Shown: positions 56,201 through 64,000 of the stretch, one piece after another | Layout: every line of letters begins with the position of its first letter | Numbering within the stretch: position 1 is the stretch's first letter | Source: Algoriphagus aquimarinus | Lineage (GTDB): Bacteria; Bacteroidota; Bacteroidia; Cytophagales; Cyclobacteriaceae | NCBI RefSeq assembly: GCF_007997215.1 | Contig: NZ_VORW01000007.1 | Span: 113,157 to 177,156, forward strand | Direction: 5' to 3' | DNA length: 64,000 bases | The notes under the pieces: model-generated | Told to the model about the DNA's origin: nothing | What the model saw: only the letters and a program-made list of their open reading frames with translations | Databases searched by the model: none | Program-made: the position numbers and the translations under genes

Positions 56201-57269
56201 CATCTATGTTAATGTTTTCGGGAACTTCTTGATTATGAAAAAAATCGAATTTCTCTAAATAGGAATCGTAAAAGCTCAATCCTGCACCATCTGAACCAAA
56301 CCAAAGTGTACCAGTATAATCTTCAAAAATCGAAAGGATGTCATTGTAGTGAATTGACCTTGGATTCTGTTTGGAGTATGAAAACTGCCTCATGGCCTTA
56401 TTCTTTAAGTCTATTTGCTTAATTCCTTTTCCATAAGTGGCAACCCAAAGCCGTTGCTTGGAATCAACCAATAGGTCTAAGATCATCGTCTGTGGGTTAG
56501 AATTTTCCTTTTGATCAAAAAAAGCATCCATGGTTAATGCATCGGCACCAACTTTTGAGCTCGTCCAGAGTCCACGGTTTAGTGTTCCGAACCAAAATCT
56601 TCCTGTGGGATCTTGGATGGTGACCGCCAAAACTGTCTCGTTTTCAGGTTTCCAGATCAGCTTTTGGATTTCAGAGCTTTTATTCCATAAAACCACCTCA
56701 TCCCTAAAAGTTAGAATCAGATTATCATCGTCAAGATTGGCCAGATTGACGATTTCCTTATTTGGGTCAGACCAACCCATTTCGGCCTTTTTAATTTCCT
56801 CATTCCAGAAATAGAGTTGACCGGAAAGGGTTCCAAACCAGATCTTGCCCTGAGGATCTTCAATTATGCTAGTCGCTGAAGTAATTCCTTCGATTGCTTG
56901 GAATATCCCGTCTTCCTTATTTAGCATCTCAGGAATCGAGCTTTCAGGAATAATCCAAATTCTATTTTTGCTGTCTGAAAATACTTTTCCAAGTAGTAGG
57001 CGTGTCGATTCTGTGACATCTAGAAATTTTTTATCATAAACCACAAAATCCCGACCGTCATAGCGATTCAAGCCTTCCTGAGTAGCTATCCAAAGAAATC
57101 CACTTTGATCTTGGGCTATTGAGATAGCGCTGTTTTGGGATAGTCCATCATTAACTGAAAGTTGACGGAAGGAAAGGTTTTCTTGAGAATAGGTTTGGCT
57201 CCCCGCAAAAAGTAGGAGTACGACGGCTAAGTAAAATCTATACGAATAGTTTCTAATTGATAAGGTCAT
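53271..57269 (-). CDS. Hybrid two-component system protein (sensor kinase, receiver and AraC output in one chain)
   Basis: About 1332 residues. Order: signal peptide (ends SQTYSQ), two seven-bladed propellers built from regulator-propeller repeats (many W(I/F)G(T/S)...GL... units, about 30-700), Y_Y_Y domain (about 715-790), one membrane helix, HisKA with phospho-acceptor His near 839 (NISHEFRTPL), HATPase with N box IQNAIKY and G2 box GFGLGLSL, receiver with Asp near 1130 (SDVMMPEMDG), and AraC HTH. The HATPase lacks a DxGxG G1 box (VKNESLEQFTKDE instead). I chose the ATG at 57269 because the signal peptide follows it; the ATG at 57344 adds 25 residues. Confidence 0.92.
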   Translation of the reverse strand: MTLSIRNYSYRFYLAVVLLLFAGSQTYSQENLSFRQLSVNDGLSQNSAISIAQDQSGFLWIATQEGLNRYDGRDFVVYDKKFLDVTESTRLLLGKVFSDSKNRIWIIPESSIPEMLNKEDGIFQAIEGITSATSIIEDPQGKIWFGTLSGQLYFWNEEIKKAEMGWSDPNKEIVNLANLDDDNLILTFRDEVVLWNKSSEIQKLIWKPENETVLAVTIQDPTGRFWFGTLNRGLWTSSKVGADALTMDAFFDQKENSNPQTMILDLLVDSKQRLWVATYGKGIKQIDLKNKAMRQFSYSKQNPRSIHYNDILSIFEDYTGTLWFGSDGAGLSFYDSYLEKFDFFHNQEVPENINIDVVRSIYVDENENIWLGTSGKGLTRYNPKSKTWKTFVHDSRNSNSLASNRVMSITGDNNGKLWVGYQDEGLSILDLRTDAFEHFNSESRVKQPGTTVWKIFIDSQKRFWLCTRNDGLIWFDPEKGALKQFVHDPLRANSIPDNNIRTMLEDPSGQFWIGTENHGIAKFDLATENFEVKTHDPDNPNSISSDHIKSLYLEKNKLWIGTNGGGLNRMDINSEEIKILNIETGLSNNVIYSILDDQNGNLWLSSNKGITKVGLEKESEDQFQITNYSNYDGLATEFNTGAYFKHEDGTLYFGSLDGFYWFNPEDISMNETPPKTAITGLYVFDQKVKMSQNLKLNHNQNTLTFNMASLVFSSPEKNQFEYMLENHDKNWVSNGYNHQARYTNLAPGKYRFLVKTSNYDGIWAKAPVVYEFTILTPWYFSTLAKAIYLALLALIIWRVYNYLKWKWQIQFSLKMKDRETQTLKEMDDFKTQLFTNISHEFRTPLTLISGPIDRVISQSENPVIKSQLNLVKINSQRLLTLVDQLLEVAKIKAGRNQLTIRKGNLGLLIQSIIANYFYQASEKGVRLTADIPLMTEVWFDSDKVEKIVKTLIQNAIKYSKKDSEIKFECNISEGNFHLTVKNESLEQFTKDELNKIFQKIQNSNENKQGFGLGLSLIKEMIHLYHGEITVDFKNSRWFEVSILLSVDKYAFHPEEVIDEESEDFDLPELQVVNQEERENLPHILVVEDNTKVREFIIRELNPYFQTLEASNGKEGLFVALKNIPDLIISDVMMPEMDGFEFCKKVKSNELTSHIPVILLTAKADEESQLEGIRVGADDFILKPFKTKRLLVRIEKLIELRAQLRERYSNRNSITPKDIAITSMDERFLEKIQEIVDNDLSDSHFTVNEFSKKLGMSRMQLHRKLTALTGLSTTAYIRDQRLRMALQQLEKSGENISEIAYAVGFSSPSYFIKTFKETYSVTPAEYQKSKVKK

Positions 57270-57424
57270 GGAAAAAAGTCTTAATCCCTTTCTCAATAAA
57301 CTTAGAATTATAACTGAACCAGCTAGATGTAGCTGATACTTCATAACTGGTAAAACCTTTAATTCTAGAATCTTGATTTTTTTGTGCTAAAATCTTGAGA
57401 CTAATCTGGAATTTGAAATCTATT

Positions 57425-57442
57425 CAATACTTTGGAGTATTG
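57425..57442. promoter_or_regulatory. Palindrome in the divergent hybrid-kinase / LytTR promoter region
   Basis: CAATACT-TTGG-AGTATTG is a perfect 7-base inverted repeat 48 bases before the LytTR start. It could be an operator or an RNA stem; no protein is assigned. Confidence 0.45.
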
Positions 57443-57489
57443 ATGTTTTCAAAAGAGATTCTTTTGTTATACCAAATTATGGGGAGTTT

Positions 57490-58209
57490 ATGATTCGAAT
57501 CGTAATTATTGATGATGAACCTAAGGCCATCATTTCTCTTGAGTGGGAATTGAAGCAGTCGGGGATATCAGTAGAGGTAGTAGGTAAATTTGGGGAAGCA
57601 GAAAAGGCATTGCAGGAAGTGGATAGACTTCACCCTGACTGTATTTTTCTAGATATAGAGATGCCAGGTTTGGATGGGTTCAGGTTTTTGGATCATTTTC
57701 CCAATCGCAATTTCGAGGTGGTTTTTGTGACTGCACATGCCGAGCATGCCATTCAGGCTATACGAGAAAGAGCTTTTGATTACTTACTCAAACCAGTTGA
57801 TAGTTCTGATTTGATGAATTTATTGAATAGAATCCACCAAGATTTGATCAATAAATTAAATAGCTCTACTTCTACCAATTTCTCTATCCAAAAGGAAAAA
57901 ATAGCGATCAATATGGACGATCAATTGATCTTAATTGATCCGGATGAAGTGATTTACTGCGAAAGTGAGGGGAGTTATTCCTATATCCATACTGTAGACG
58001 GTGGGAAAGTATTAGTTTCTAAAAGGCTGAAATTATTGGATAGTCTATTTTCCAAGTCTAGATTTTATAGAATACATCATTCATTTTTGATAAACCTTAA
58101 AAAAGTTAAGTCCTATGAAAAATCTACTGGAAAAGTGAAGCTTACTGATGGGATTTCGCTTCCAGTCTCTAGGTTAAAAAAGGCAGGTTTTATCGAATCA
58201 CTGAAATAA
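57490..58209 (+). CDS. LytTR-type response regulator
   Basis: A 239-residue regulator: receiver domain (IVIIDDEPKAIISLEWEL, phospho-acceptor D55 in IFLDIEMPG, Lys in YLLKPVD) followed by a LytTR DNA-binding domain (IYCESEGSYSYIHTVDG, RIHHSFLINLKKVKSY). It is encoded 6 bases before its probable kinase. LytTR regulators bind pairs of short imperfect direct repeats. Confidence 0.94.
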   Translation: MIRIVIIDDEPKAIISLEWELKQSGISVEVVGKFGEAEKALQEVDRLHPDCIFLDIEMPGLDGFRFLDHFPNRNFEVVFVTAHAEHAIQAIRERAFDYLLKPVDSSDLMNLLNRIHQDLINKLNSSTSTNFSIQKEKIAINMDDQLILIDPDEVIYCESEGSYSYIHTVDGGKVLVSKRLKLLDSLFSKSRFYRIHHSFLINLKKVKSYEKSTGKVKLTDGISLPVSRLKKAGFIESLK

Positions 58210-58215
58210 AAATTG

Positions 58216-59745
58216 ATGAGTTTTTTTGATAAGTATCCTTTGATCGAAATTCTAGAAAACAGCAATTTTAACGGCTTGGGCTGGGGAGTTACAAGTGTGC
58301 TTTTTTACTTATCCTTATACCATTTCGTTCTTTTTATCAAAAGCAGGGAGAAGTTTTATCTGTTTTACAGCATGTACGCGCTGATTAATGGTATCAATCT
58401 AATTCAGCGAGTAAAGGGCGTATTTGTAGAAAATGTTTATACTGAATATTCAGATGTTTTTATCCATTTGAATTTCCCTATTCAATTTGCTAGCTACCTG
58501 ATTTTCTCCTTTTTCCTAATCGAGATTCTCAATTTCAGAAAGCATTTCCCAAAGTTCACTTCCTTCTTTACTTACTATGCTCTGATTACCAGTTCTATTT
58601 TCGGAGTCTTGGTTTTAGGAAGATATGTTTGGGATGGGTATGCTTTAATGCGGGGTTATTACATCACGGTGTTCATGCCCTGTACATTGATTTTTTTGAT
58701 TTTTGGAGTGTATCTCACTATCAAAACAGGAGAGAAGGTTAGGTATTACATTCTCGCAGGATACCTGATCTTAGGGGTTGGTTCATTCATTTTTGCTTCC
58801 TTGACTTTTGGAAAAGATGTTTCGTTTACTAACAAATATCATTACATCTACTACTTGGCGGTTTTAGCTGAAAACTACTTGTACACCTATGCTCTTGCAA
58901 TCAAGCAACGAGAAGTTTACGAGGAAAAGTTTGAAATGCAGACTTTGCTTTTATCAAAACTTCAGGAAAATGAAGGGCTTCGCGAAGAGTTAAATAAAAA
59001 CCTTAAAAGTGAGTTGCAACTCAAGGAAAGTCAAATATCATTTTTGGAAGCTGATGCAGAAGAACAGCGGGTCTCCAAGCTTAGTGCGGATTATGAAAAG
59101 CAAATCACGCTACTACATCTTCAATCACTTAGAAGCCAGATGAATCCACATTTCATCTTTAATGCCCTGAATTCTATCAAGGTTTTTCTGATTGAAAGTG
59201 ATAAAGAGAACGCTGTCTTATACCTAAACAAGTTTGCAAAGCTCATTAGAATGGTATTGGAAAGTTCTAGGGAATTTAAAATCTCACTAGGTGAGGAGCT
59301 AGACATTGCAAAGCTTTATCTCAGTTTGGAAGCGATCCGGTTTGAAGATGGAATTGATTTCACGATTGATGTCGAAAGAGGGATAAGTCTCAGAGATACT
59401 AAAGTACCGCCATTGGTTTTTCAGCCATTTTTAGAAAATGCTGTATGGCATGGGTTAATGAGTAAAAAAGGCCCTAAATCAATTTTTGTTCGTGTGTTTA
59501 CTGAAGCCGATAGTGTTGTGGTTTCTATCCGAGACAACGGAATTGGTAGAGCAGAGTCCACGAAACTAAAATCTAGTCATTCCATCCAAAAGCAGTCCAT
59601 CGGTATTTCGCTTTCCTCAGATCGACTTAAATTCTTTAATCAAAGCGAAAAATTCAATTATCATTTTTTAATTCTGGACCATGAGGGCAATTCCTCCGAG
59701 AGCGGAACAGAGGTGGTATTTTACCTAAACAAAAACGAGTATTGA
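58216..59745 (+). CDS. LytS/YehU-type sensor histidine kinase with 7TM input domain
   Basis: About 509 residues. Seven hydrophobic segments (about 15-235) resemble the 7TMR-DISM input module, then a coiled coil (about 240-300), a His_kinase domain with His near 312 (SQMNPHFIFNALNS) and a HATPase with FQPFLENAVWHGL and VSIRDNGIG. It presumably phosphorylates the LytTR regulator encoded immediately upstream. No periplasmic DISMED2 domain is seen. I chose the ATG at 58216 rather than the TTG before it. Confidence 0.9.
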   Translation: MSFFDKYPLIEILENSNFNGLGWGVTSVLFYLSLYHFVLFIKSREKFYLFYSMYALINGINLIQRVKGVFVENVYTEYSDVFIHLNFPIQFASYLIFSFFLIEILNFRKHFPKFTSFFTYYALITSSIFGVLVLGRYVWDGYALMRGYYITVFMPCTLIFLIFGVYLTIKTGEKVRYYILAGYLILGVGSFIFASLTFGKDVSFTNKYHYIYYLAVLAENYLYTYALAIKQREVYEEKFEMQTLLLSKLQENEGLREELNKNLKSELQLKESQISFLEADAEEQRVSKLSADYEKQITLLHLQSLRSQMNPHFIFNALNSIKVFLIESDKENAVLYLNKFAKLIRMVLESSREFKISLGEELDIAKLYLSLEAIRFEDGIDFTIDVERGISLRDTKVPPLVFQPFLENAVWHGLMSKKGPKSIFVRVFTEADSVVVSIRDNGIGRAESTKLKSSHSIQKQSIGISLSSDRLKFFNQSEKFNYHFLILDHEGNSSESGTEVVFYLNKNEY

Positions 59746-59938
59746 TAAGAATTAACTGGGTTAGGTTACACTAGTGCTACTTTTTGATACATAGGTTTGA
59801 TTCATTCACATTTCATTGAGATAGCTTTACTCCCATAAAATAAATTTCTGGTTATTAAATGTTTGCAGATTTTTAAGCGATTCATTGCTTTTGGTATAGC
59901 GTGAATCAGCCGATAAATACTCTGAGCAATGAAAGTCA

Positions 59939-60535
59939 ATGATAAGATTCGGCTCTATTTTCTTTTTTATAATCCTTTTAGTTTCCTGCGGAAAAGATAG
60001 ACGTGCTAACTCCATCATCAGTAGCATTCCTAATGAAGCAGAATTTTCTGATTCTTCTGAGAGCAGAGCAAGTGATATTTCAAAAGCTTTAGAAATTCAA
60101 ATTCCAATGAGTAATGAGGAGCTCAAAAATTGGATTCCCGTGAAAGTTGGCCAAATGGAGCAGCGAAAATTAATTGTCGGCCATAAACAAGGCATGGAAA
60201 TGAGTGGCGCTATTTCTACTTATCAAGAAATCGGGCAAGAAGGTAAGCAGGTATCTATGGAGGTGCTGGATGGTGCAGGAGCAACTGCGGCGGTGATGCT
60301 GAGTTCAATTAGTCAAAAATTGAATCTTGATTATGAAGAACAACTGCCAAGCGGCTATTCCAAGATTTATGAGAGAGAAGGTCTTCGCATATGGGAAAAA
60401 TCAAATTCTGAGGAGCATCATGTGGAAATTGAATTTGTGTTGAAAGAGCGGTTCCATTTTATATTTAAAGGCTATCAAATCCAAATGGACGAGTTTTGGG
60501 CTTTTGTGAAAGAAGTGATTGAGGAGATGAAATAA
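59939..60535 (+). CDS. Lipoprotein of unknown function
   Basis: A 198-residue protein with a lipoprotein signal (lipobox LLVSC, Cys near 17) and a serine-rich linker (SDSSESRASDISK). The mature part mixes strands and helices (NWIPVKVGQMEQRKLIVGHK, GATAAVMLSSISQKL, FHFIFKGYQIQMDEFWAFVKEVIEEM), reminiscent of small ligand-binding lipoproteins. I recognise no family. It lies downstream of the LytTR/7TM pair on the same strand. Confidence 0.75.
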   Translation: MIRFGSIFFFIILLVSCGKDRRANSIISSIPNEAEFSDSSESRASDISKALEIQIPMSNEELKNWIPVKVGQMEQRKLIVGHKQGMEMSGAISTYQEIGQEGKQVSMEVLDGAGATAAVMLSSISQKLNLDYEEQLPSGYSKIYEREGLRIWEKSNSEEHHVEIEFVLKERFHFIFKGYQIQMDEFWAFVKEVIEEMK

Positions 60536-60699
60536 GGGGAATTCTACCCGATGAAATACCAATTGATCAAGATTTCAAATTCAGGTATATACCAAGTTTA
60601 ATTAGCTGTTTCTCTTTAATGAAGGGATTGGTTTCCGTGAAAAGAAAAAAGCTAAGAATTAGAATTTCAAGAATTTTCAAAATACACCACATATAAACC

Positions 60700-61443
60700 A
60701 TGAAGATCAAAGCCATTATTATCAGCTCATTTTCGATAGTTCTATTTCAGATTCAACTGGTAAGTGCCCAGCAGGAGCTTCAAGGCCAGATTGCCAATTA
60801 TAGTAGTGGCCTTTCAGAAATCGAATCATTTGATAGGTTTTCAGGGAATAGCCAGAAATGGGGTGAAGTCAGTGAAGAGGGGAAATTCTCCATAATTCTG
60901 CAAGATAATTTTCTGGAGAAGGCTAGAAAATTGGCAGAAGATGCTCAGAAAAATGCGCCCAATGGTTTTACGGTGGGCTTTAAAAAAGTTTCAGAGACCT
61001 TTGCATGTGCTTTTGAAGAAGTCGAAACAGAGAATGGAGATATTGAAGTATCAGGAGTTCCTGAATTAACACTCATGGACGAAATGGGAAATCCAAGTAA
61101 TGGGATTTTGTATGCCAGCAGTAGTTTAGATATAGCAAGGTGGCTATTTACCTACCGTGATGAGAATGTAATTCCAGGGTACTATTTGGAGTTTTATTAT
61201 TTGGAAGGCCCTGCAAAGGCAAATGGGGAATGTATTTTGGAAACTTACACTGGAAACGATGAGGAAAAATATGAGGAAGTCACCAGCATTAATCTGGAAC
61301 TTCAGGCAGGCTGGAATATAATTCGGTATGGGATAGATGAAGTTTTTACCTCTTCTACTGGAAAAGTTTACCCTTTAAAATTAACTGTATCAAGACTGGA
61401 AAGTCTACCGGAAGACTTGTTATGGTTTGCAGTAAAGGAATAG
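60700..61443 (+). CDS. Exported protein of unknown function
   Basis: A 247-residue protein with a Sec signal peptide (about 1-24, ending LVSAQ). The mature part opens with LQGQIANYSSGLSEIESFD and an extracytoplasmic beta-rich pattern, and contains two cysteines (FACAFEE and GECILET). It ends with strands typical of a beta-sandwich. No family is recognised. A strong terminator follows. Confidence 0.75.
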   Translation: MKIKAIIISSFSIVLFQIQLVSAQQELQGQIANYSSGLSEIESFDRFSGNSQKWGEVSEEGKFSIILQDNFLEKARKLAEDAQKNAPNGFTVGFKKVSETFACAFEEVETENGDIEVSGVPELTLMDEMGNPSNGILYASSSLDIARWLFTYRDENVIPGYYLEFYYLEGPAKANGECILETYTGNDEEKYEEVTSINLELQAGWNIIRYGIDEVFTSSTGKVYPLKLTVSRLESLPEDLLWFAVKE

Positions 61444-61466
61444 ACATCCTTTCAATGATTAGCTAA

Positions 61467-61501
61467 ATAGCCTGAAATAATAAATCAGGCTATCTTTTTT
61501 T
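61467..61501 (+). terminator. Terminator after the unknown exported-protein gene
   Basis: ATAGCCTGA / TCAGGCTAT stem (61467-61475, 61485-61493) followed by C and a T-run. Confidence 0.9.
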
Positions 61502-61509
61502 GCTGATGT

Positions 61510-61540
61510 TACATATGTATAATCCTTTGGTACATATGTA
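61510..61540. promoter_or_regulatory. Two identical TACATATGTA palindromes, 21 bases apart
   Basis: TACATATGTA occurs at 61510-61519 and 61531-61540, each a perfect 10-base palindrome. The 21-base centre spacing equals two turns of B-DNA, so both sites would face the same side. They lie about 100 bases before the beta-helix gene and look like a paired operator. Confidence 0.6.
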
Positions 61541-61635
61541 CTATCCACTTCATGCATAGAAATTGAAATTTGGTTTTAGAGAAGTAGATCCATTTTGGAC
61601 TGACTTTTCAAAGAACCAACCTTGAATTTCAAAAT

Positions 61636-64000
61636 ATGATGAATTTTTACAGTTTATCGAAGAGCGTTTTTTTAATCCTTTTCATTTGGATAATCAGTCC
61701 AGTAGCCAGTGTTGCTCAAGCACTTTCTGGAAACTATTCTATCGGAGTAGGCGGAGATTACCTAAGTTTTTCCCAAGCAATCACAGGTCTTAACACGAAT
61801 GGAGTTTCTGGGCCAGTGGTTTTCAATGTGGCAGATGGGACATACAGTGAGCAGATCGTACTAGGTCCTATTACGGGCTCTTCTGCTACCAACACCATCA
61901 CTTTTCAATCTCAGTCTGGAAATGCAACAAATGTCATTTTAAGTCATACTGCTGCTGGAGTAGGAGATAATTATGTGGTTCTTCTTGAAAATGCATCTAA
62001 TTTTTTATTTAAAAACCTGACTTTTTCAGCTAGTGGAACTACCTATACACGAACTGTTAGAGGTCAGGTGGAATTGCACAATATTGCATTTGAAAGTTGC
62101 GTATTAAATTCTCCGATCACCAATAGTACAAGTAGTGATAGAGGCAATGTGATTATTTCTGCATCGACTTCTTCGGATATTCGGTTTACAAATAATAGCA
62201 TTGTCGGCGGTTCCTATGGCATTTTTTACCAAGGCACAAATGGTAGTGGTGGATCTAGAGCACTTGGATTTGTATTAGAGCAAAATCAATTTAGCGATCA
62301 GTTTTATCGTGGCATTCAATTAAGTAATTTATTTGAGGCCCAAGTCACTGACAACCGAGTAGTTTTATTGGGATCATCCTCGGCGAGTTCGGATGGGATT
62401 TATGTGGATGAGTCAGAGGGTGCTTTCCGCTTGACGGGTAACAGGATTGAAGGAGCAAGCCAATACGGGTTGTATATGACCAGCTGTACGGCTACTGCAG
62501 GCTCACCAGCCTTGATTGCCAACAACCATATTCATTCGAAGGCGGGTAGCTATTCGGTGTACTTTGCAGCCAACCAGTACCAGCGTTTTTACCATAACAA
62601 CATCAATACAACTGGCGGAGCTCAGGGGCTTTATTATAGTGGTTCAGGAGCAGCAGGCAACAAAATAAAAAACAATATCTTCAAGTCGAACACGGGTTAT
62701 GCGGTGAATGTGGCCAACTCGACTGGTTTGGATGAGATGGATTACAATGACTTTTTTACCTCAGGTGTTTATCTGGGAAGATGGGGCGCTTCCAATGCTG
62801 GTGATCTTGCGGATTGGCAGGGGTTATCTTCGAAGGATGCCAATTCTCTGAATGCTGATCCACAGTATATTTCTGCTACCGATCTGACAGCGAGTTCTCC
62901 GGCTTTAGCGAATGCAGGTATTCAACTAGCCGAAGTCCCTGAAGATATCAATGGAGATCTTAGAAAAGCAACTCCTACCATCGGAGCGAATGAATATGAT
63001 GCGGCAGCGTTAGTGCCTTTATCAGGGATCTATACAATAGATGTATCAGGTAGTGGAAACCGAAATTTTATAAGCTTCCAGGAGAGTGTGGATGCAATGG
63101 TTTTGAACGGACTTGGTGGAGCTGTTACGTTTCAGGTAGCTGCTGGAACTTATACCGAGCAGATACTGATACCGGATCTTTCTGGAGGATCGGCTAGCAA
63201 TACGGTGACCTATGAATCAGCAACAGGAAATGCGGAAGACGTAACCCTGACCTTTGGCTCGACTGCAATAGGGACAAACTATGTGATCGGCTTTGACAAT
63301 GCAAGTGATATCATCCTGAGAAACCTAAACCTGGTAGCGACTGGAACGACCTATGGGCGAACAGTAGTGGCGTTGAACCGGGCGGATAATCTGACGATTG
63401 AGGGCTGTATTCTGGAATCACCGATCACTAACAGCACCAGTTTTGAACGGGGGAATGTCATTTTTATCCCGGCAATATCGAGTGATCTGCGAGTATTGAA
63501 CAGTACGATAATCGGAGGTTCGACAGGCATTTATTATCGGGGTTCGGAAAATGGATCTTCCAGAGGAAACGGAGGAGAGATCCGCAAAAATGAACTGACC
63601 GATCAATTTTATAGAGGAATGGTGCTACAGTACCTGACTGGAGCGGCAGTCACTGACAACCGAGTAGTTTTATTGGGATCATCATCATCGAGTTCGGATG
63701 GGATTTATGTGGATGAGTCAGAGGGTGCTTTCCGCTTGACGGGGAACAGGATTGAAGGAGCAAGCCAATACGGGTTGTATATGACCAGCTGTACCGCCAC
63801 AGCAGGCTCACCAGCCTTGATTGCCAACAACCAGATTCATTCGAAGGCTGGTAGCTATTCGGTGTACTTTGCGGCCAACCAGTACCAGAGTTTTTACCAT
63901 AACAACATCAATACGACAGGCAGTGCACAGGGGCTTTACTACAGTGGTTCTGGTGGGGCAGGAAACAAAATCAAGAACAACATCTTCAAGTCGAACACGG
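61636..64000 (+). CDS. Exported beta-helix repeat protein, cut off at the window edge
   Basis: An open frame of 788 codons with no stop before the window end. A signal peptide (ends ASVAQ) precedes tandem repeat units of about 435 residues, each opening like GNYSIGVGGDYLSFSQAITGL ... VVFNVADGTYSEQI, a pattern common in Bacteroidota surface proteins with right-handed parallel beta-helices. Unit 1 spans about 61730-63020; unit 2 begins near 63026. Such proteins are often type IX secretion cargo, but the C-terminus is outside the window. The second part of the units is near-identical at DNA level (62344-62695 and 63649-64000). Confidence 0.88.
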   Translation, partial: MMNFYSLSKSVFLILFIWIISPVASVAQALSGNYSIGVGGDYLSFSQAITGLNTNGVSGPVVFNVADGTYSEQIVLGPITGSSATNTITFQSQSGNATNVILSHTAAGVGDNYVVLLENASNFLFKNLTFSASGTTYTRTVRGQVELHNIAFESCVLNSPITNSTSSDRGNVIISASTSSDIRFTNNSIVGGSYGIFYQGTNGSGGSRALGFVLEQNQFSDQFYRGIQLSNLFEAQVTDNRVVLLGSSSASSDGIYVDESEGAFRLTGNRIEGASQYGLYMTSCTATAGSPALIANNHIHSKAGSYSVYFAANQYQRFYHNNINTTGGAQGLYYSGSGAAGNKIKNNIFKSNTGYAVNVANSTGLDEMDYNDFFTSGVYLGRWGASNAGDLADWQGLSSKDANSLNADPQYISATDLTASSPALANAGIQLAEVPEDINGDLRKATPTIGANEYDAAALVPLSGIYTIDVSGSGNRNFISFQESVDAMVLNGLGGAVTFQVAAGTYTEQILIPDLSGGSASNTVTYESATGNAEDVTLTFGSTAIGTNYVIGFDNASDIILRNLNLVATGTTYGRTVVALNRADNLTIEGCILESPITNSTSFERGNVIFIPAISSDLRVLNSTIIGGSTGIYYRGSENGSSRGNGGEIRKNELTDQFYRGMVLQYLTGAAVTDNRVVLLGSSSSSSDGIYVDESEGAFRLTGNRIEGASQYGLYMTSCTATAGSPALIANNQIHSKAGSYSVYFAANQYQSFYHNNINTTGSAQGLYYSGSGGAGNKIKNNIFKSNT
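62344..62695 (+). repeat. Near-identical repeat segment, copy A (beta-helix gene)
   Basis: This 352-base segment recurs at 63649-64000 in the same frame, offset by 1305 bases, with about 26 differences and no indels by my hand alignment. The sequence immediately to its left is much less similar between units. Confidence 0.85.
63649..64000 (+). repeat. Near-identical repeat segment, copy B (beta-helix gene, truncated by window edge)
   Basis: Second copy of the segment at 62344-62695. The repeat probably continues past the window. Confidence 0.85.

Noticed and set aside
61510..61540. Palindromes as ends of an invertible promoter
   Set aside because: Only 11 bases lie between the two sites, too few for a promoter, and no recombinase gene is adjacent.

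Overview
The window looks like chromosomal DNA from a Bacteroidota bacterium, most likely a Cytophagales / Cyclobacteriaceae-type marine or soil organism (Algoriphagus-like; the genus is an inference). The signs are AT-rich DNA, genes mostly without clear Shine-Dalgarno sequences, a hybrid two-component regulator with an AraC output domain, a TonB-dependent receptor with an N-terminal carboxypeptidase-regulatory-like domain followed by DUF4249 lipoproteins, many Sec and lipoprotein signal peptides, and a beta-helix repeat exoprotein. No rRNA, tRNA, phage or CRISPR array was found.

Layout. 1-6400: DUF502 membrane protein, a Gdx/SugE-type exporter, and a leftward group of a GH63-like glucosidase, RNase HII and an NRAMP-UspA fusion. 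6640-9430: a BlaI/BlaR1-type repressor and membrane protease pair behind two perfect palindromic operators. 9440-11430: a MurG-like glycosyltransferase and an LpxH-like phosphoesterase. 11690-25160: DPP-IV-like peptidase, KDPG aldolase, periplasmic nucleoside hydrolase, ROK kinase and a NagB-PIG-L fusion, gluconokinase, secreted amidohydrolase, aldose-1-epimerase and small secreted proteins. 25530-32210: a peptidoglycan-turnover cluster (NagZ, AmpG-like permease, GNAT, DigH-like glycosidase, AmiD-like amidase) divergent from a DeoR-type regulator. 32700-37380: CorA, small membrane and SRPBCC proteins, a ParE/RelE toxin-antitoxin pair, NudK and a D-serine dehydratase-like PLP enzyme. 37890-44200: alaS, gatB, a TlpA-like lipoprotein and proC. 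44590-48000: three surface-polysaccharide genes (glycosyltransferase, UDP-glucuronate 4-epimerase type, rmlB). 48030-48190: the decayed end of an IS3-family element. 48270-57270: two paralogous DUF4249 lipoproteins, a TonB receptor and a very large hybrid histidine kinase, all leftward. 57490-61440: a LytTR response regulator and 7TM histidine kinase, then two unknown exported proteins. 61636 to the edge: a long, edge-truncated beta-helix repeat protein.

The most interesting material: (i) the HTCS / TonB / DUF4249 x2 locus, an uptake-like system with no SusD and no known ligand, whose sensor kinase lacks a recognisable G1 (DxGxG) ATP-binding box; (ii) the beta-helix protein, whose 435-residue repeats are near-identical only in their second part, as if homogenised by recombination; (iii) the peptidoglycan-turnover cluster with an unassigned acetyltransferase and a divergent DeoR regulator; (iv) the tandem palindromic operators before blaI and the unusual duplicated tail of its BlaR1-type partner; (v) several families of palindromic intergenic repeats.
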